Assembly: GCA_002403375.1 (NCBI GenBank)
Contig: DHHQ01000023.1
Location: 130,384 to 194,383, forward strand
Direction: 5' to 3'
Source: Thiobacillus denitrificans
GTDB taxonomy: Bacteria > Pseudomonadota > Gammaproteobacteria > Burkholderiales > Thiobacillaceae
DNA length: 64,000 nucleotides
The notes below the pieces were generated by a model. It searched no databases. It was not told the origin of the DNA and saw nothing but the letters and a program-made list of their open reading frames with translations. This document shows positions 45,635 to 54,527 of the stretch, one piece after another; position 1 is the stretch's first letter; every line of letters starts with the position of its first letter. The position numbers and the translations under genes were made by a program.

Positions 45635-46081
45635 ATGTTTCGGGGGGTCGCGACAGTCAGTCTGGATAGCAAGAACCGGCTCGTGGTGCCGGCACGCTAT
45701 CGCGACGCCCTCCTGGTGAACGGCGGCGGCCGCGTGGTCATCACCGCCGACCCCAGCCAGTGCCTGCTCCTCTACCCGCTGCCCGAATGGGAGCCGATCG
45801 AGAAGAAGCTCAACGGGCTGTCCGATTTCAATCCCCGCACCCGCAGCCTCAAGCAGCTGCTCGTCGGCTACGCGCACGACATGGACATGGACAGCGCCGG
45901 GCGCGTGCTCCTGCCGCCGATGCTGCGCAAGTTCGCCGACCTCGACAAAAGCGTCGTGCTGGTCGGTCAGGGGACCAAGGTCGAGCTGTGGAACGAGGCG
46001 CGCTGGGAGGCGCAGGTGGCGCAGGCGCTGACCTTCAGCGACGACTCGCTGCCGCCGGAGCTGGAGGGGTTCACGTTGTGA
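45635..46081 (+). CDS. mraZ: Transcriptional regulator MraZ
   Basis: 148 residues from ATG 45635 after a GGGGGAG ribosome site. Begins MFRGVATVSLDSKNRLVVPARYR and has the second SpoVT/AbrB-like half (DSAGRVLLPPMLR). Ring-forming repressor of the division cluster. First gene of a tightly overlapping operon. Confidence 0.96.
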   Translation: MFRGVATVSLDSKNRLVVPARYRDALLVNGGGRVVITADPSQCLLLYPLPEWEPIEKKLNGLSDFNPRTRSLKQLLVGYAHDMDMDSAGRVLLPPMLRKFADLDKSVVLVGQGTKVELWNEARWEAQVAQALTFSDDSLPPELEGFTL

Positions 46082-47013
46082 GTGCGCCCGCCCATGTGCC
46101 GGTGCTGGCACAGGAGGCGGTGGCGGCGCTGGCGATCAGGCCCGACGGGGTGTACGTCGACGCGACTTTCGGGCGTGGCGGACACAGCCGGCTGATTCTT
46201 GCGCAGCTGGGGCCGGCCGGCCGCCTGATCGCGCTGGACCGCGATCCCGATGCCATCCGCGCCGGCGCGGCGCTCGAGGACCCGCGGCTGACCCTGGTGC
46301 AGCGCGCGTTCTCGCGACTCGGGACGGTGCTCGACGAGCTGGGTGTCGCACGGGCCGACGGGATTTTGCTGGATATCGGCGTGTCGTCGCCGCAGCTCGA
46401 CGACGCGACGCGCGGCTTCAGCTTCCGCTTCGATGCGCCGCTCGACATGCGCATGGATCCGGGCAGCGGGATGTCGGCGGCGGACTGGCTGGCGACGGCG
46501 GCAGAGGGAGAGATCAGTGAAGTCATCCGCACCTACGGGGAAGAGCGGTTTGCTAAATCGATTGCGCGCGCGATTGTTGCGGCACGCCAAAAAGAGGCCA
46601 TCCGCAGCACCGGCCAGCTGGCGAACCTCATCGCCGCAACGGTCAAAAAGCGCGAGCAGGGGCAGCACCCGGCGACCCGCAGCTTCCAGGCTATACGGAT
46701 TTATCTCAACCGCGAGCTGGAGGAGCTGAGCGCCGTGCTGCCGCAATGCGTCGACAGGCTGCAGCCCGGCGGTCGTCTCGCGGTCATCAGCTTCCACTCG
46801 CTGGAGGACCGCATCGTCAAGCGCTTCATGCGCGACGAGGCGATGGGCGAGCAGGCGCCGGCGCGGCTGCCGATCCCGGCGGCGATGCTGAAGCCGGGGC
46901 GGCTGAAGCTGGTCGGCCGTGCGCAGCACGCGAGCGAGGCCGAAGTGGCTGCCAATCCGCGGGCGCGCAGCGCGGTGCTGCGGGTGGCCGAGCGTGTGGG
47001 GCCTGCGGCGTGA
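46078..47013 (+). CDS. rsmH: 16S rRNA (cytosine(1402)-N4)-methyltransferase
   Basis: 311 residues from a GTG overlapping the mraZ stop (GTGA). SAM-binding DATFGRGGHS; DIGVSSPQLDDATRGFSF and VISFHSLEDRIVKRF are family signatures. Together with RsmI it produces m4Cm1402. Formerly mraW. Confidence 0.97.
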   Translation: MSAPAHVPVLAQEAVAALAIRPDGVYVDATFGRGGHSRLILAQLGPAGRLIALDRDPDAIRAGAALEDPRLTLVQRAFSRLGTVLDELGVARADGILLDIGVSSPQLDDATRGFSFRFDAPLDMRMDPGSGMSAADWLATAAEGEISEVIRTYGEERFAKSIARAIVAARQKEAIRSTGQLANLIAATVKKREQGQHPATRSFQAIRIYLNRELEELSAVLPQCVDRLQPGGRLAVISFHSLEDRIVKRFMRDEAMGEQAPARLPIPAAMLKPGRLKLVGRAQHASEAEVAANPRARSAVLRVAERVGPAA

Positions 47014-47282
47014 GCCGCCTCAACGTCGTGCTGGCCCTGGTGCTGGTGGTGTGCGCGCTGGCGGTGATCCAGGCGCAACACCGTTCACGGACATATTTTG
47101 TGGAACTTGAGCGCCTGAAGAAAGAGGCGCATGGGCTGGACGAGCAATGGGGACAACTGAAGCTGGAGCAGAGCACCTGGGCCAATCCGGCGCGGGTCGA
47201 CGCGCTCGCGCGTACCCGGCTCGGCCTGGTCGCCCCGCCGCCCGATCGCGTGCGCATCGAAGCGCTGCCTGACGCGCCATGA
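47010..47282 (+). CDS. ftsL: Cell division protein FtsL
   Basis: 90 residues from GTG 47010 overlapping the rsmH stop. One N-terminal membrane helix (about 5-22) then a leucine-zipper-like coiled coil (about 28-60). Bitopic protein of the FtsQLB complex. Identity rests on size, topology and position. Confidence 0.92.
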   Translation: MSRLNVVLALVLVVCALAVIQAQHRSRTYFVELERLKKEAHGLDEQWGQLKLEQSTWANPARVDALARTRLGLVAPPPDRVRIEALPDAP

Positions 47283-49021
47283 ACTACCACTCGCGCAAAC
47301 TCCTCAAGCTCAACCTCGCGCCCTGGCGCATGGCGGCGCTCGGCTGCCTGCTGCTCGCCGGCTTCGCGGTGGTGGGCGTGCGCGCGTTCTACCTGCAGGG
47401 CCTCAATACCGACTACCTGCAGGGCAAGGGCGATGCGGTGTCCAACCGCAACCTGACGCTGCCGGCGCACCGCGGCCAGGTCACCGACCGCCACGGCCAG
47501 CTGCTGGCGATCAGCACGCCGGTCGAGTCGCTGTGGGCGCGTCCGGACGAACTGAAGCTGTCGGCCGCCGAGCGCGCCCAGCTCGCCAAGGTGCTCGAAT
47601 TCACGCCGCAACAGCTCGACAAGACGCTGGCGCGCAAGACGCGCGGCGAATTCAGCGTGCGGCGTCCGGTCACCCCGGAACAGGCGGCCCGCATCACCGC
47701 GATGGGCGTCCCGGGGCTGCACCTGCGGCGCGAATTCCGCCGCTACTACCCGGCGGGCGAGGTCGCCGCGCACGTGGTGGGTTTCACCAACGTCGACGAC
47801 ATCGGCCAGGAGGGCGTCGAGCGCGCCTACCAGGACTGGCTGGCCGGCCGCGAGGGGCGCCGCCAGATCCAGCGCGACCGCCGCGGCAACACCATCCGCG
47901 ACCTGACGCCGATCAAGAGCGCGCAGGTGGGCGGCAACCTGGCGCTGTCGCTCGACCTCAACATCCAGTACCTGGCCCACCGCGAGCTGGCCGCGGCGAT
48001 CGCGCAGCACAAGGCCAAGGGCGGCAGCGTCGTGGTGCTCGACGCCAAGACCGGCGAGATCCTCGCGCTCGCCAACCAGCCCATCTTCAACCCCAACAAC
48101 CGTCGCAACTACCAGCCGGGGCCGATGCGCAACCGTGCGGTGATCGACACCTTCGAGCCCGGCTCGACCATCAAGCCCTTCGTCGCCGCCGCGGTGCTCG
48201 AGCGCGGCCTGTTCGCCCCGGGCAGCGTGCTCGAGACGCCGGAAACCTGGCGCGTCGGCAACAAGCTGGTGCGCGACGTGCATCCGCATCCGCGCATGAC
48301 GGTGACCGAGATCATCCAGAAATCGAGCAACGTCGGCGCGGTGAAGCTGGCGATGTCGCTGACGCCGCAGCAGTTCTGGGACGTGCTCCACCGTTCCGGC
48401 TTCGGCGAGAGGCCGGGCTCGGGTTTCCCGGGCGAAACGGCGGGCCGGCTGCGGGATGCCGCGACCTGGAAGCCGGTCGAGCACGCCACCATGGCTTACG
48501 GCTACGGCCTGTCGGTGAGCCTGCTGCAGCTGACCCGCGCCTACATGGCCTTCGCCAACGACGGCGAGGTGATGCCGCTGTCCTTCCTCCGCCGCGAGCC
48601 GCAGGAGATCATCGGCGAGCGCGTCTTTTCGCCGGCGGTCGCGCGCGAGGTGCGCGCGATGATGGAAGCCGTGACGCAGGAAGGCGGCACCGGCCAGCGC
48701 ACCCGCGTGCCGGGCTACCGCGTGGCCGGCAAGACCGGCACCGCGCACAAGCTGGTCGACGGCCGCTACGCGCCCGACCGCTACCTCTCGTCCTTCGTCG
48801 GCATGGCGCCGGCGTCGAACCCGCGCCTCATCATCGGCGTGGTGATCGACGAGCCGTCGGGCGGCGTCTACTACGGCGGCAGCGTCGCCGGCCCGGTGTT
48901 CGCCCAGGTGATGGCCGCCAGCCTGCGGCAGCTCGGACTGCCGCCCGATGCCCCCGAGACCGCGACGCGCGTGACGCAGAAGCCGTCGCTCGTGCCGGCC
49001 GCCAGCGGAGGGGGTGCCTGA
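47279..49021 (+). CDS. ftsI: Peptidoglycan transpeptidase FtsI (PBP3)
   Basis: 580 residues: N-terminal membrane anchor (about 19-37), pedestal domain with GRxGxxR-type HRGQVTDRHGQLLA, then the transpeptidase with SxxK (Ser296-Lys299, GSTIKPF), SSN (KSSNVG) and KTGT. Septal cross-linking enzyme. Overlaps both neighbours. Confidence 0.97.
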   Translation: MNYHSRKLLKLNLAPWRMAALGCLLLAGFAVVGVRAFYLQGLNTDYLQGKGDAVSNRNLTLPAHRGQVTDRHGQLLAISTPVESLWARPDELKLSAAERAQLAKVLEFTPQQLDKTLARKTRGEFSVRRPVTPEQAARITAMGVPGLHLRREFRRYYPAGEVAAHVVGFTNVDDIGQEGVERAYQDWLAGREGRRQIQRDRRGNTIRDLTPIKSAQVGGNLALSLDLNIQYLAHRELAAAIAQHKAKGGSVVVLDAKTGEILALANQPIFNPNNRRNYQPGPMRNRAVIDTFEPGSTIKPFVAAAVLERGLFAPGSVLETPETWRVGNKLVRDVHPHPRMTVTEIIQKSSNVGAVKLAMSLTPQQFWDVLHRSGFGERPGSGFPGETAGRLRDAATWKPVEHATMAYGYGLSVSLLQLTRAYMAFANDGEVMPLSFLRREPQEIIGERVFSPAVAREVRAMMEAVTQEGGTGQRTRVPGYRVAGKTGTAHKLVDGRYAPDRYLSSFVGMAPASNPRLIIGVVIDEPSGGVYYGGSVAGPVFAQVMAASLRQLGLPPDAPETATRVTQKPSLVPAASGGGA

Positions 49022-50502
49022 TGGCCAGCCGCGCGCATGCCGCCGTGTCGCCGGAATCGGTGCAGCACATCCTCGAGCGCCTCGGCATCCCGGTCGCCGC
49101 ACTCGTCAGCGACAGCCGCCAGGCGGTTCCCGGTACCGTGTTCGCCGCCTATCCCGGCGAGACGCGCGACGGCCGCGACTTCATCCCGCAGGCGGTGGCG
49201 CAGCGCGTCGACGGCGTGCTGTGGGAGGCCGATCATTTTCAGTGGGATCCGGCGCTCGGGCTCCCCAACGCCGGCGTCGCCGGGCTCCGCGCCCGCATCG
49301 GCGAAATCGCCGCGCACGTCTGCGGCGACCCGTCGCGCGCGCTCGACATGGTCGGCGTCACCGGCACCAACGGCAAGACCTCGGTCGCGCACTGGATCGC
49401 GCAAGCCTGCACTGCGCTGGGGCGCAAGACCGCCGTCGTCGGCACCGTCGGCAACGGTTTCCCGCCGGTCGGCGACGCGCCGGGCGCGCTCACGCCTGCG
49501 CGCAACACCACCCCCGACCCGATCGAACTGCAGCAGCGGCTCGCCCACTACCGCCAGCAGGGTGCCGCCGGGTGCGCGATGGAGGTGTCGTCGCACGGTC
49601 TGGTGCAGGGGCGCCTCAACGGCACCCGCTTCGACATCGCGGTGTTGACCAATCTGTCGCGCGACCATCTCGACTACCACGGCGACATGGACAGCTACGC
49701 CGCCGCCAAGGCGCGCCTGTTCGCATGGCCGGGACTCGAGTGGGCCGTGCTCAACACCGACGACGCGTTCGGCGTGCGGCTGGAGAGCGAGGTGCGCACC
49801 GCGCGCGTCGCCGGCTACGGTTTCCGGCGCGGCGCGGTGGTGGGCGAAAGCCTGCGCCTGTCGCAGGCGGGGCTGCACCTGCGGGTCCGCACCGACTGGG
49901 GCGACGCGGAACTCGACGCCCCGCTGCTCGGCCGCTTCAATGCCGCCAATCTGCTGGCCGTGCTGACCACGCTGCTGGTGTCGGGCGTGAAGCTCTCCGA
50001 CGCCTGCCGGGCGCTGGCGTCGATCACGCCGCCGCCGGGGCGGATGCAGACGCTCGGCGGCGGCAGCCATCCGCTGGTCGTGGTCGATTACGCGCACACC
50101 CCCGACGCGCTGGAGAAGGTGCTCGCCACGCTGCGCGAAGTCGCCGGCGGCGGGCGCCTCGTCTGCGTGTTCGGCTGCGGCGGCAACCGCGACCGCGGCA
50201 AGCGCCCGCTGATGGGCGAGGCGGTCTCGCGCGGCGCCGACGCGGTCTGGGTCACCAGCGACAATCCGCGCAACGAGGATCCGCGCGCCATCATCGACGA
50301 CATCCTCGCCGGCATGAGCGGCCAGCCGCGCGTCGAGCCGGACCGCGCGCGCGCCATCTTCGAGGCCGTCGGCAGCGCGCAACGGGGCGACGTGGTGCTG
50401 ATCGCCGGCAAGGGGCACGAGGACTACCAGGAAATCGCCGGCGAGCGCCAGCCGTTCTCCGACGCGGCGGTGGCGCAGAAGGCGCTGGAGGCCTGGGCAT
50501 GA
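49021..50502 (+). CDS. murE: UDP-MurNAc-tripeptide synthetase (meso-DAP adding)
   Basis: 493 residues. ATP-binding GTNGKTS, Lys-carbamylation region, and the DAP-specifying motif SDNPRNEDP. Adds meso-diaminopimelate to UDP-MurNAc-L-Ala-D-Glu. Start ATG shares its first base with the ftsI stop codon; the murF start overlaps its stop. Confidence 0.97.
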   Translation: MASRAHAAVSPESVQHILERLGIPVAALVSDSRQAVPGTVFAAYPGETRDGRDFIPQAVAQRVDGVLWEADHFQWDPALGLPNAGVAGLRARIGEIAAHVCGDPSRALDMVGVTGTNGKTSVAHWIAQACTALGRKTAVVGTVGNGFPPVGDAPGALTPARNTTPDPIELQQRLAHYRQQGAAGCAMEVSSHGLVQGRLNGTRFDIAVLTNLSRDHLDYHGDMDSYAAAKARLFAWPGLEWAVLNTDDAFGVRLESEVRTARVAGYGFRRGAVVGESLRLSQAGLHLRVRTDWGDAELDAPLLGRFNAANLLAVLTTLLVSGVKLSDACRALASITPPPGRMQTLGGGSHPLVVVDYAHTPDALEKVLATLREVAGGGRLVCVFGCGGNRDRGKRPLMGEAVSRGADAVWVTSDNPRNEDPRAIIDDILAGMSGQPRVEPDRARAIFEAVGSAQRGDVVLIAGKGHEDYQEIAGERQPFSDAAVAQKALEAWA

Positions 50503-51878
50503 TGCGCCTGTCCGAAGCCGCGGCGATGCTCGGCGTGCCGTTCGGCGGGGCCGACGCCGAGGTGCTGCGCGTGTCGACCGACAGCCGCAGCATCCGCCCG
50601 GGCGACCTCTTCATCGCGCTGCGCGGCGAGAAGTTCGACGGCGGCGCCTTCGCCGCGCAGGCGCTGCAGCAGGGCGCCGTCGGCGTCGTGCTCGACCGCA
50701 TGCAGGCGCCCGGGATCGGCGACGCGATCCGGGTCGACGACACCCGCCTCGCGCTCGGCCGGCTCGCCGCCGCGTGGCGTGCGCGCTTCGCGATCCCGGT
50801 CGTCGCGGTGACCGGCAGCAACGGCAAGACCACGGTCAAGGAAATGCTGGCGGCGATCCTGCGGGTCGAGGCAGGCAGCGACGACGCGGTGCTCGCCACC
50901 GAGGGCAACCTCAACAACGACATCGGCCTGCCGCTGATGCTCCTGCGCCTGCGCCCGACGCACCGCTACGCCGTGCTCGAGATGGGCATGAACCACGCCG
51001 GCGAGATCGATTACCTGACGCGCCTCGCACGCCCCGATGTCGCGCTGGTCAACAACGCGCTCACCGCGCACATCGGCTTCCTCGGCTCGGTCGAGGCCAT
51101 CGCCCGTGCCAAGGGCGAGATCTTCAACGGCCTCGCCGACACCGGCATCGCCGTGTTCAACGCCGACGATCCGCACGCCTGGCTGTGGCGCGAGTTCAAC
51201 GCGCAGCGCCCGGTGGTCGACTTCGGCATCCGCCAGCCCGCCGCGGTGCGTGGCGGCTACCGTGCGGGCGGCTTCGGGTCGGCGCTCACGCTGCACCTGC
51301 CGAACGGCACCCTCGACGTCGCCCTGCAGGTGCCGGGCGAGCACAACGTGATGAACGCGCTCGCCGCAGCCGCGGCGGCCTGCGCCCTAGCCGTGAGCCA
51401 TCGCAGCATCGTCGCCGGGCTGTCCGGCTTCGCCGGCGTCAAGGGGCGGCTGCAGAAGCAGCCCGCGCTGCACGGCAGCGTCTTCATCGACGACACCTAC
51501 AACGCCAACCCCGACTCGGTGAAAGCCGCGCTCGCGGTGCTGGCGCAGCAGGCGGGCCACAAGGTGCTGGTGCTCGGCGACATGGGCGAGCTGGGCGCCG
51601 ATGCCGCGGCGATGCACGCCGAAATCGGCCGCGCCGCGCGCGCCGCCGGCGTCGACCGCCTGCTGGCGCTCGGCGAGCTGTCGCGCGAGACCGTCGCCGC
51701 CTTCGGCGCGGGCGCGATGCATTTCGAGCGCATCGAGGAGCTGCTGGCCGAACTCGAGAACGCGCTCGCGCCCGGCACCACCGTGCTGGTCAAGGGGTCG
51801 CGCTTCATGCAGATGGAGCGCGTGGTCAAGAGCTTTACGGAGGCCCGCGGCGACGCAGCCGGGGGACAGGGACACTAG
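50499..51878 (+). CDS. murF: UDP-MurNAc-pentapeptide synthetase
   Basis: 459 residues. Mur-ligase ATP motif TGSNGKTTVKEM, EMGMNHAGEI, and DDTYNANPDS typical of MurF. Adds D-Ala-D-Ala to the tripeptide. Start ATG 50499 (ATGATG; the second ATG is equally placed) overlaps murE. Confidence 0.97.
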   Translation: MMRLSEAAAMLGVPFGGADAEVLRVSTDSRSIRPGDLFIALRGEKFDGGAFAAQALQQGAVGVVLDRMQAPGIGDAIRVDDTRLALGRLAAAWRARFAIPVVAVTGSNGKTTVKEMLAAILRVEAGSDDAVLATEGNLNNDIGLPLMLLRLRPTHRYAVLEMGMNHAGEIDYLTRLARPDVALVNNALTAHIGFLGSVEAIARAKGEIFNGLADTGIAVFNADDPHAWLWREFNAQRPVVDFGIRQPAAVRGGYRAGGFGSALTLHLPNGTLDVALQVPGEHNVMNALAAAAAACALAVSHRSIVAGLSGFAGVKGRLQKQPALHGSVFIDDTYNANPDSVKAALAVLAQQAGHKVLVLGDMGELGADAAAMHAEIGRAARAAGVDRLLALGELSRETVAAFGAGAMHFERIEELLAELENALAPGTTVLVKGSRFMQMERVVKSFTEARGDAAGGQGH

Positions 51879-51880
51879 AC

Positions 51881-52966
51881 ATGCTGCTTTGGCTATTCCA
51901 ACAACTCGGCCAGGACATCCGCGCCTTCAACGTCTTCAACTACCTGACCCTGCGTGCGGTCATGGCGACGCTCACCGCGCTGACGATCTCGTTCATCGTC
52001 GGCCCGGCGGTGATCCGCAAGCTCGCCGCGCTGAAGATCGGCCAGTCGGTGCGCAGCGACGGCCCGCAGACCCACCTCGTCAAGTCAGGCACGCCGACCA
52101 TGGGCGGCGCGCTGATCCTGGTGTCGGTCGTCGTCACCACCCTGCTGTGGGCAGACCTGTCCAACGACTACGTCTGGGTCGCCCTGCTGACCCTGCTCGG
52201 CTTCGGCGTGATCGGCTGGGTCGACGACTGGCGCAAGGTGGTCGAGAAGAACTCGCGCGGGCTGCCGTCGCGCTGGAAATACTTCTGGCAGTCGGTGATC
52301 GGGCTCGCGGTCGCCGCCTACCTGTGGCAGACCGCGAGCCTGCCGGCGCACACCGAGTTCATCCTCCCCTTCTTCAAGCACGCGACGCTGGCGCTGCCGG
52401 CGGCGGCGTTCATCGCGCTCGCCTACTTCGTCATCGTCGGCGCTTCGAATGCGGTCAACCTGACCGACGGCCTCGACGGCCTGGCGATCCTGCCGACCGT
52501 CATGGTGGCGTCGGCGCTGGCGGTGTTCGCCTACGTCGCGGGCAACGCGGTGTTCTCGCAATACCTCGGCGTGCCCTTCGTCCCCGGCGCCGGCGAGCTG
52601 GCGATCTTCTGCGCCGCGATGGCCGGCGCCGGCCTCGCCTTCCTGTGGTTCAACGCCTATCCGGCCGAAGTCTTCATGGGCGACGTCGGCGCGCTCGCGC
52701 TCGGCGCGGCGCTCGGGGTCGTCGCCGTCATCGTGCGCCAGGAAATCATCCTTTTCATCATGTGCGGCGTGTTCGTCGTCGAGACCCTGTCGGTGATGAT
52801 CCAGGTCGCCTCGTTCAAGCTCACCGGCAAGCGCGTGTTCCGCATGGCGCCGATCCACCACCACTATGAACTCAAGGGGTGGAAGGAGAACCAGGTGGTG
52901 GTGCGTTTCTGGATCATCAGCATGATGCTGGTGCTGATCGGCCTGTCGAGCCTGAAACTGAGATGA
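51881..52966 (+). CDS. mraY: Phospho-MurNAc-pentapeptide translocase
   Basis: 361 residues, ten predicted membrane helices. Aspartate-rich DDWRKVV, NLTDGLDGLA and the C-terminal APIHHHYELKGWKENQVVVRFWI are diagnostic. Forms lipid I at the inner membrane. Its last 66 bases are duplicated at 53059-53124; this copy retains the full normal MraY C-terminus, so the gene is intact. Confidence 0.98.
   Translation: MLLWLFQQLGQDIRAFNVFNYLTLRAVMATLTALTISFIVGPAVIRKLAALKIGQSVRSDGPQTHLVKSGTPTMGGALILVSVVVTTLLWADLSNDYVWVALLTLLGFGVIGWVDDWRKVVEKNSRGLPSRWKYFWQSVIGLAVAAYLWQTASLPAHTEFILPFFKHATLALPAAAFIALAYFVIVGASNAVNLTDGLDGLAILPTVMVASALAVFAYVAGNAVFSQYLGVPFVPGAGELAIFCAAMAGAGLAFLWFNAYPAEVFMGDVGALALGAALGVVAVIVRQEIILFIMCGVFVVETLSVMIQVASFKLTGKRVFRMAPIHHHYELKGWKENQVVVRFWIISMMLVLIGLSSLKLR
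52901..52966 (+). repeat. Direct repeat copy A (mraY 3' end)
   Basis: 66 bp, identical to 53059-53124 except T at 52959 versus C at 53117 (Leu to Pro in the penultimate codon). Offset 158 bp. Includes the last membrane helix, the stop and the ATGA junction. Confidence 0.99.
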
Positions 52967-53124
52967 GCGCAACCAGAATGAAACGCAGCACGGGAAGGTT
53001 CGGGGGAGACTCACGTGTCGGCGGGGCCGGCACGTTATGGCGACACCAGAACCCGCCCGTGCGTTTCTGGATCATCAGCATGATGCTGGTGCTGATCGGC
53101 CTGTCGAGCCTGAAACCGAGATGA
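52963..53124 (+). CDS. 53-residue single-helix ORF between mraY and murD
   Basis: The ATG overlaps the mraY stop and the TGA overlaps the murD ATG, so it sits in the operon exactly like a normal dcw gene. Residues 1-32 are basic and unrelated to MraY (MSATRMKRSTGRFGGDSRVG...); residues 33-53 repeat the last helix of MraY (VRFWIISMMLVLIGLSSLKPR). Predicted as a small inner-membrane protein, N-terminus cytosolic by charge. Expression as a stable protein is unproven; translation through it is likely needed to couple mraY to murD. No such gene is part of the standard cluster. Confidence 0.5.
   Translation: MSATRMKRSTGRFGGDSRVGGAGTLWRHQNPPVRFWIISMMLVLIGLSSLKPR
53059..53124 (+). repeat. Direct repeat copy B (before murD)
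   Basis: Second copy of the mraY 3' end (see 52901-52966). Between the copies are 92 bp (52967-53058) with no recognisable origin, no inverted ends and no insertion-sequence remnants that I can see. Confidence 0.99.
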
Positions 53125-54527
53125 ACTACGACCGCCTCGGTCTCTCCGCCAAGAAGGTCCTGGTGCTCGGCCTGGGCGACACCGGGCTGTCGTGCGCGCG
53201 CTGGCTGGCGGCGCGCGGCGCCGAGGTGAGCGTCGCCGACACCCGGACGGCGCCGCCGCACGCGGCGCGACTGGCCGAACTGCTGCCGCAGGTGCCGCTC
53301 CACACCGGACCGTTCGACGCGGACCGGTTGCTTGCCGTCGACATGCTGGCGGTCAGCCCCGGCGTGCCGCTCGCCGACCCGGCCGTCGCCCGCGCCATCG
53401 CGGCAGGCGTCGAGGTGGTCGGCGACGTCGAACTGTTCGCGCGCGCGATCGCCGCGCTCAACGCCGGGCGCGAACACCCGATGCGGGTCATCGCGATCAC
53501 CGGCAGCAACGGCAAGAGCACCGTCACCGCGATGTGCGGCGACATGTGCCGGATGGCCGGCCGCGTCACCTGCGTCGCCGGCAACATCGGCCTGCCGGTG
53601 CTCGACGCGCTCGCCGAGGTCGAGCAGGGCATCGTTCCCGCTCCCGAGGTGTGGGTGCTCGAACTCTCCAGCTTCCAGCTCGAGACGACCGCCAGCCTGA
53701 ACGCCGACGCGGCGACCGTGCTCAACCTGTCGGAAGACCACATGGACCGCTATCCCGACATGGACGCCTACGCCGCGGCCAAGGCGCGCATCTTCGCCGG
53801 CGACGGCGTGCAGGTGGTCAACCGCGACGACCCGCGCAGCCTCGCGATGGCACGTCCCGGACGGCAGGTGGTGAGCTTCGGCCTCGACCGCTGCCCGCGG
53901 AACGAGAACTTCGGCCTGTGCGAGGACGAGCTGTGCCTCGGCGGCGACATGCTGATGCCGCTGTCGGCGCTGCCGGTGGCCGGCCTGCACAACGCCGCCA
54001 ACGCGCTGGCGGCGCTCGCGTTGACGCGCGCGCTCGGTCTGCCGATGGAGGCGCTGCTGCGCGGCCTCGTCCACTTCAAGGGGCTGCCGCACCGGGTGGA
54101 AAAGGTCGCCGAGATCGACGGCGTGACCTGGTACGACGATTCCAAGGGCACCAACGTCGGCGCCACCGAGGCGGCGCTCTACGGCATGGGCAGGCAGAAG
54201 GCGGTGGTGATTCTCGGCGGCGACGGCAAGGGGCAGGACTTCGCCCCGCTGCAGGCTGCCGTCGCGGCCAACGCCCGCGCCGTCGTGCTGATCGGGCGCG
54301 ACGCGCCGAAGATCGAAGCCGCGATCGCCGGCAGCGGCGTCGCGACCCGCCACGCGGCAAGCCTCGACGAGGCGGTCGGACTGGCTGCGCAGCTCGCCCG
54401 CCCGGGCGACGCGGTGCTGCTGTCGCCGGCGTGCGCGAGCTTCGACATGTTCCGCAACTACGTGCACCGCGCCGAGGTCTTCGTCGAGGCGGTGCAGCGG
54501 CTCGCGGCCGCAAGGATGGCCGGCTGA
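53121..54527 (+). CDS. murD: UDP-MurNAc-L-alanine:D-glutamate ligase
   Basis: 468 residues. LGLGDTGLSCARWL at the N-terminus, ATP motif TGSNGKSTV, DDSKGTNVGAT and LLSPACASFDMF are MurD signatures. The ATG overlaps the stop of the small ORF. The stop overlaps ftsW by one base. Confidence 0.97.
   Translation: MNYDRLGLSAKKVLVLGLGDTGLSCARWLAARGAEVSVADTRTAPPHAARLAELLPQVPLHTGPFDADRLLAVDMLAVSPGVPLADPAVARAIAAGVEVVGDVELFARAIAALNAGREHPMRVIAITGSNGKSTVTAMCGDMCRMAGRVTCVAGNIGLPVLDALAEVEQGIVPAPEVWVLELSSFQLETTASLNADAATVLNLSEDHMDRYPDMDAYAAAKARIFAGDGVQVVNRDDPRSLAMARPGRQVVSFGLDRCPRNENFGLCEDELCLGGDMLMPLSALPVAGLHNAANALAALALTRALGLPMEALLRGLVHFKGLPHRVEKVAEIDGVTWYDDSKGTNVGATEAALYGMGRQKAVVILGGDGKGQDFAPLQAAVAANARAVVLIGRDAPKIEAAIAGSGVATRHAASLDEAVGLAAQLARPGDAVLLSPACASFDMFRNYVHRAEVFVEAVQRLAAARMAG

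Noticed and set aside
52967..53058. Insertion-sequence scar at mraY/murD
   Set aside because: No terminal inverted repeats, no transposase fragment, and the flanking duplication is 66 bp, far longer than a usual target-site duplication.
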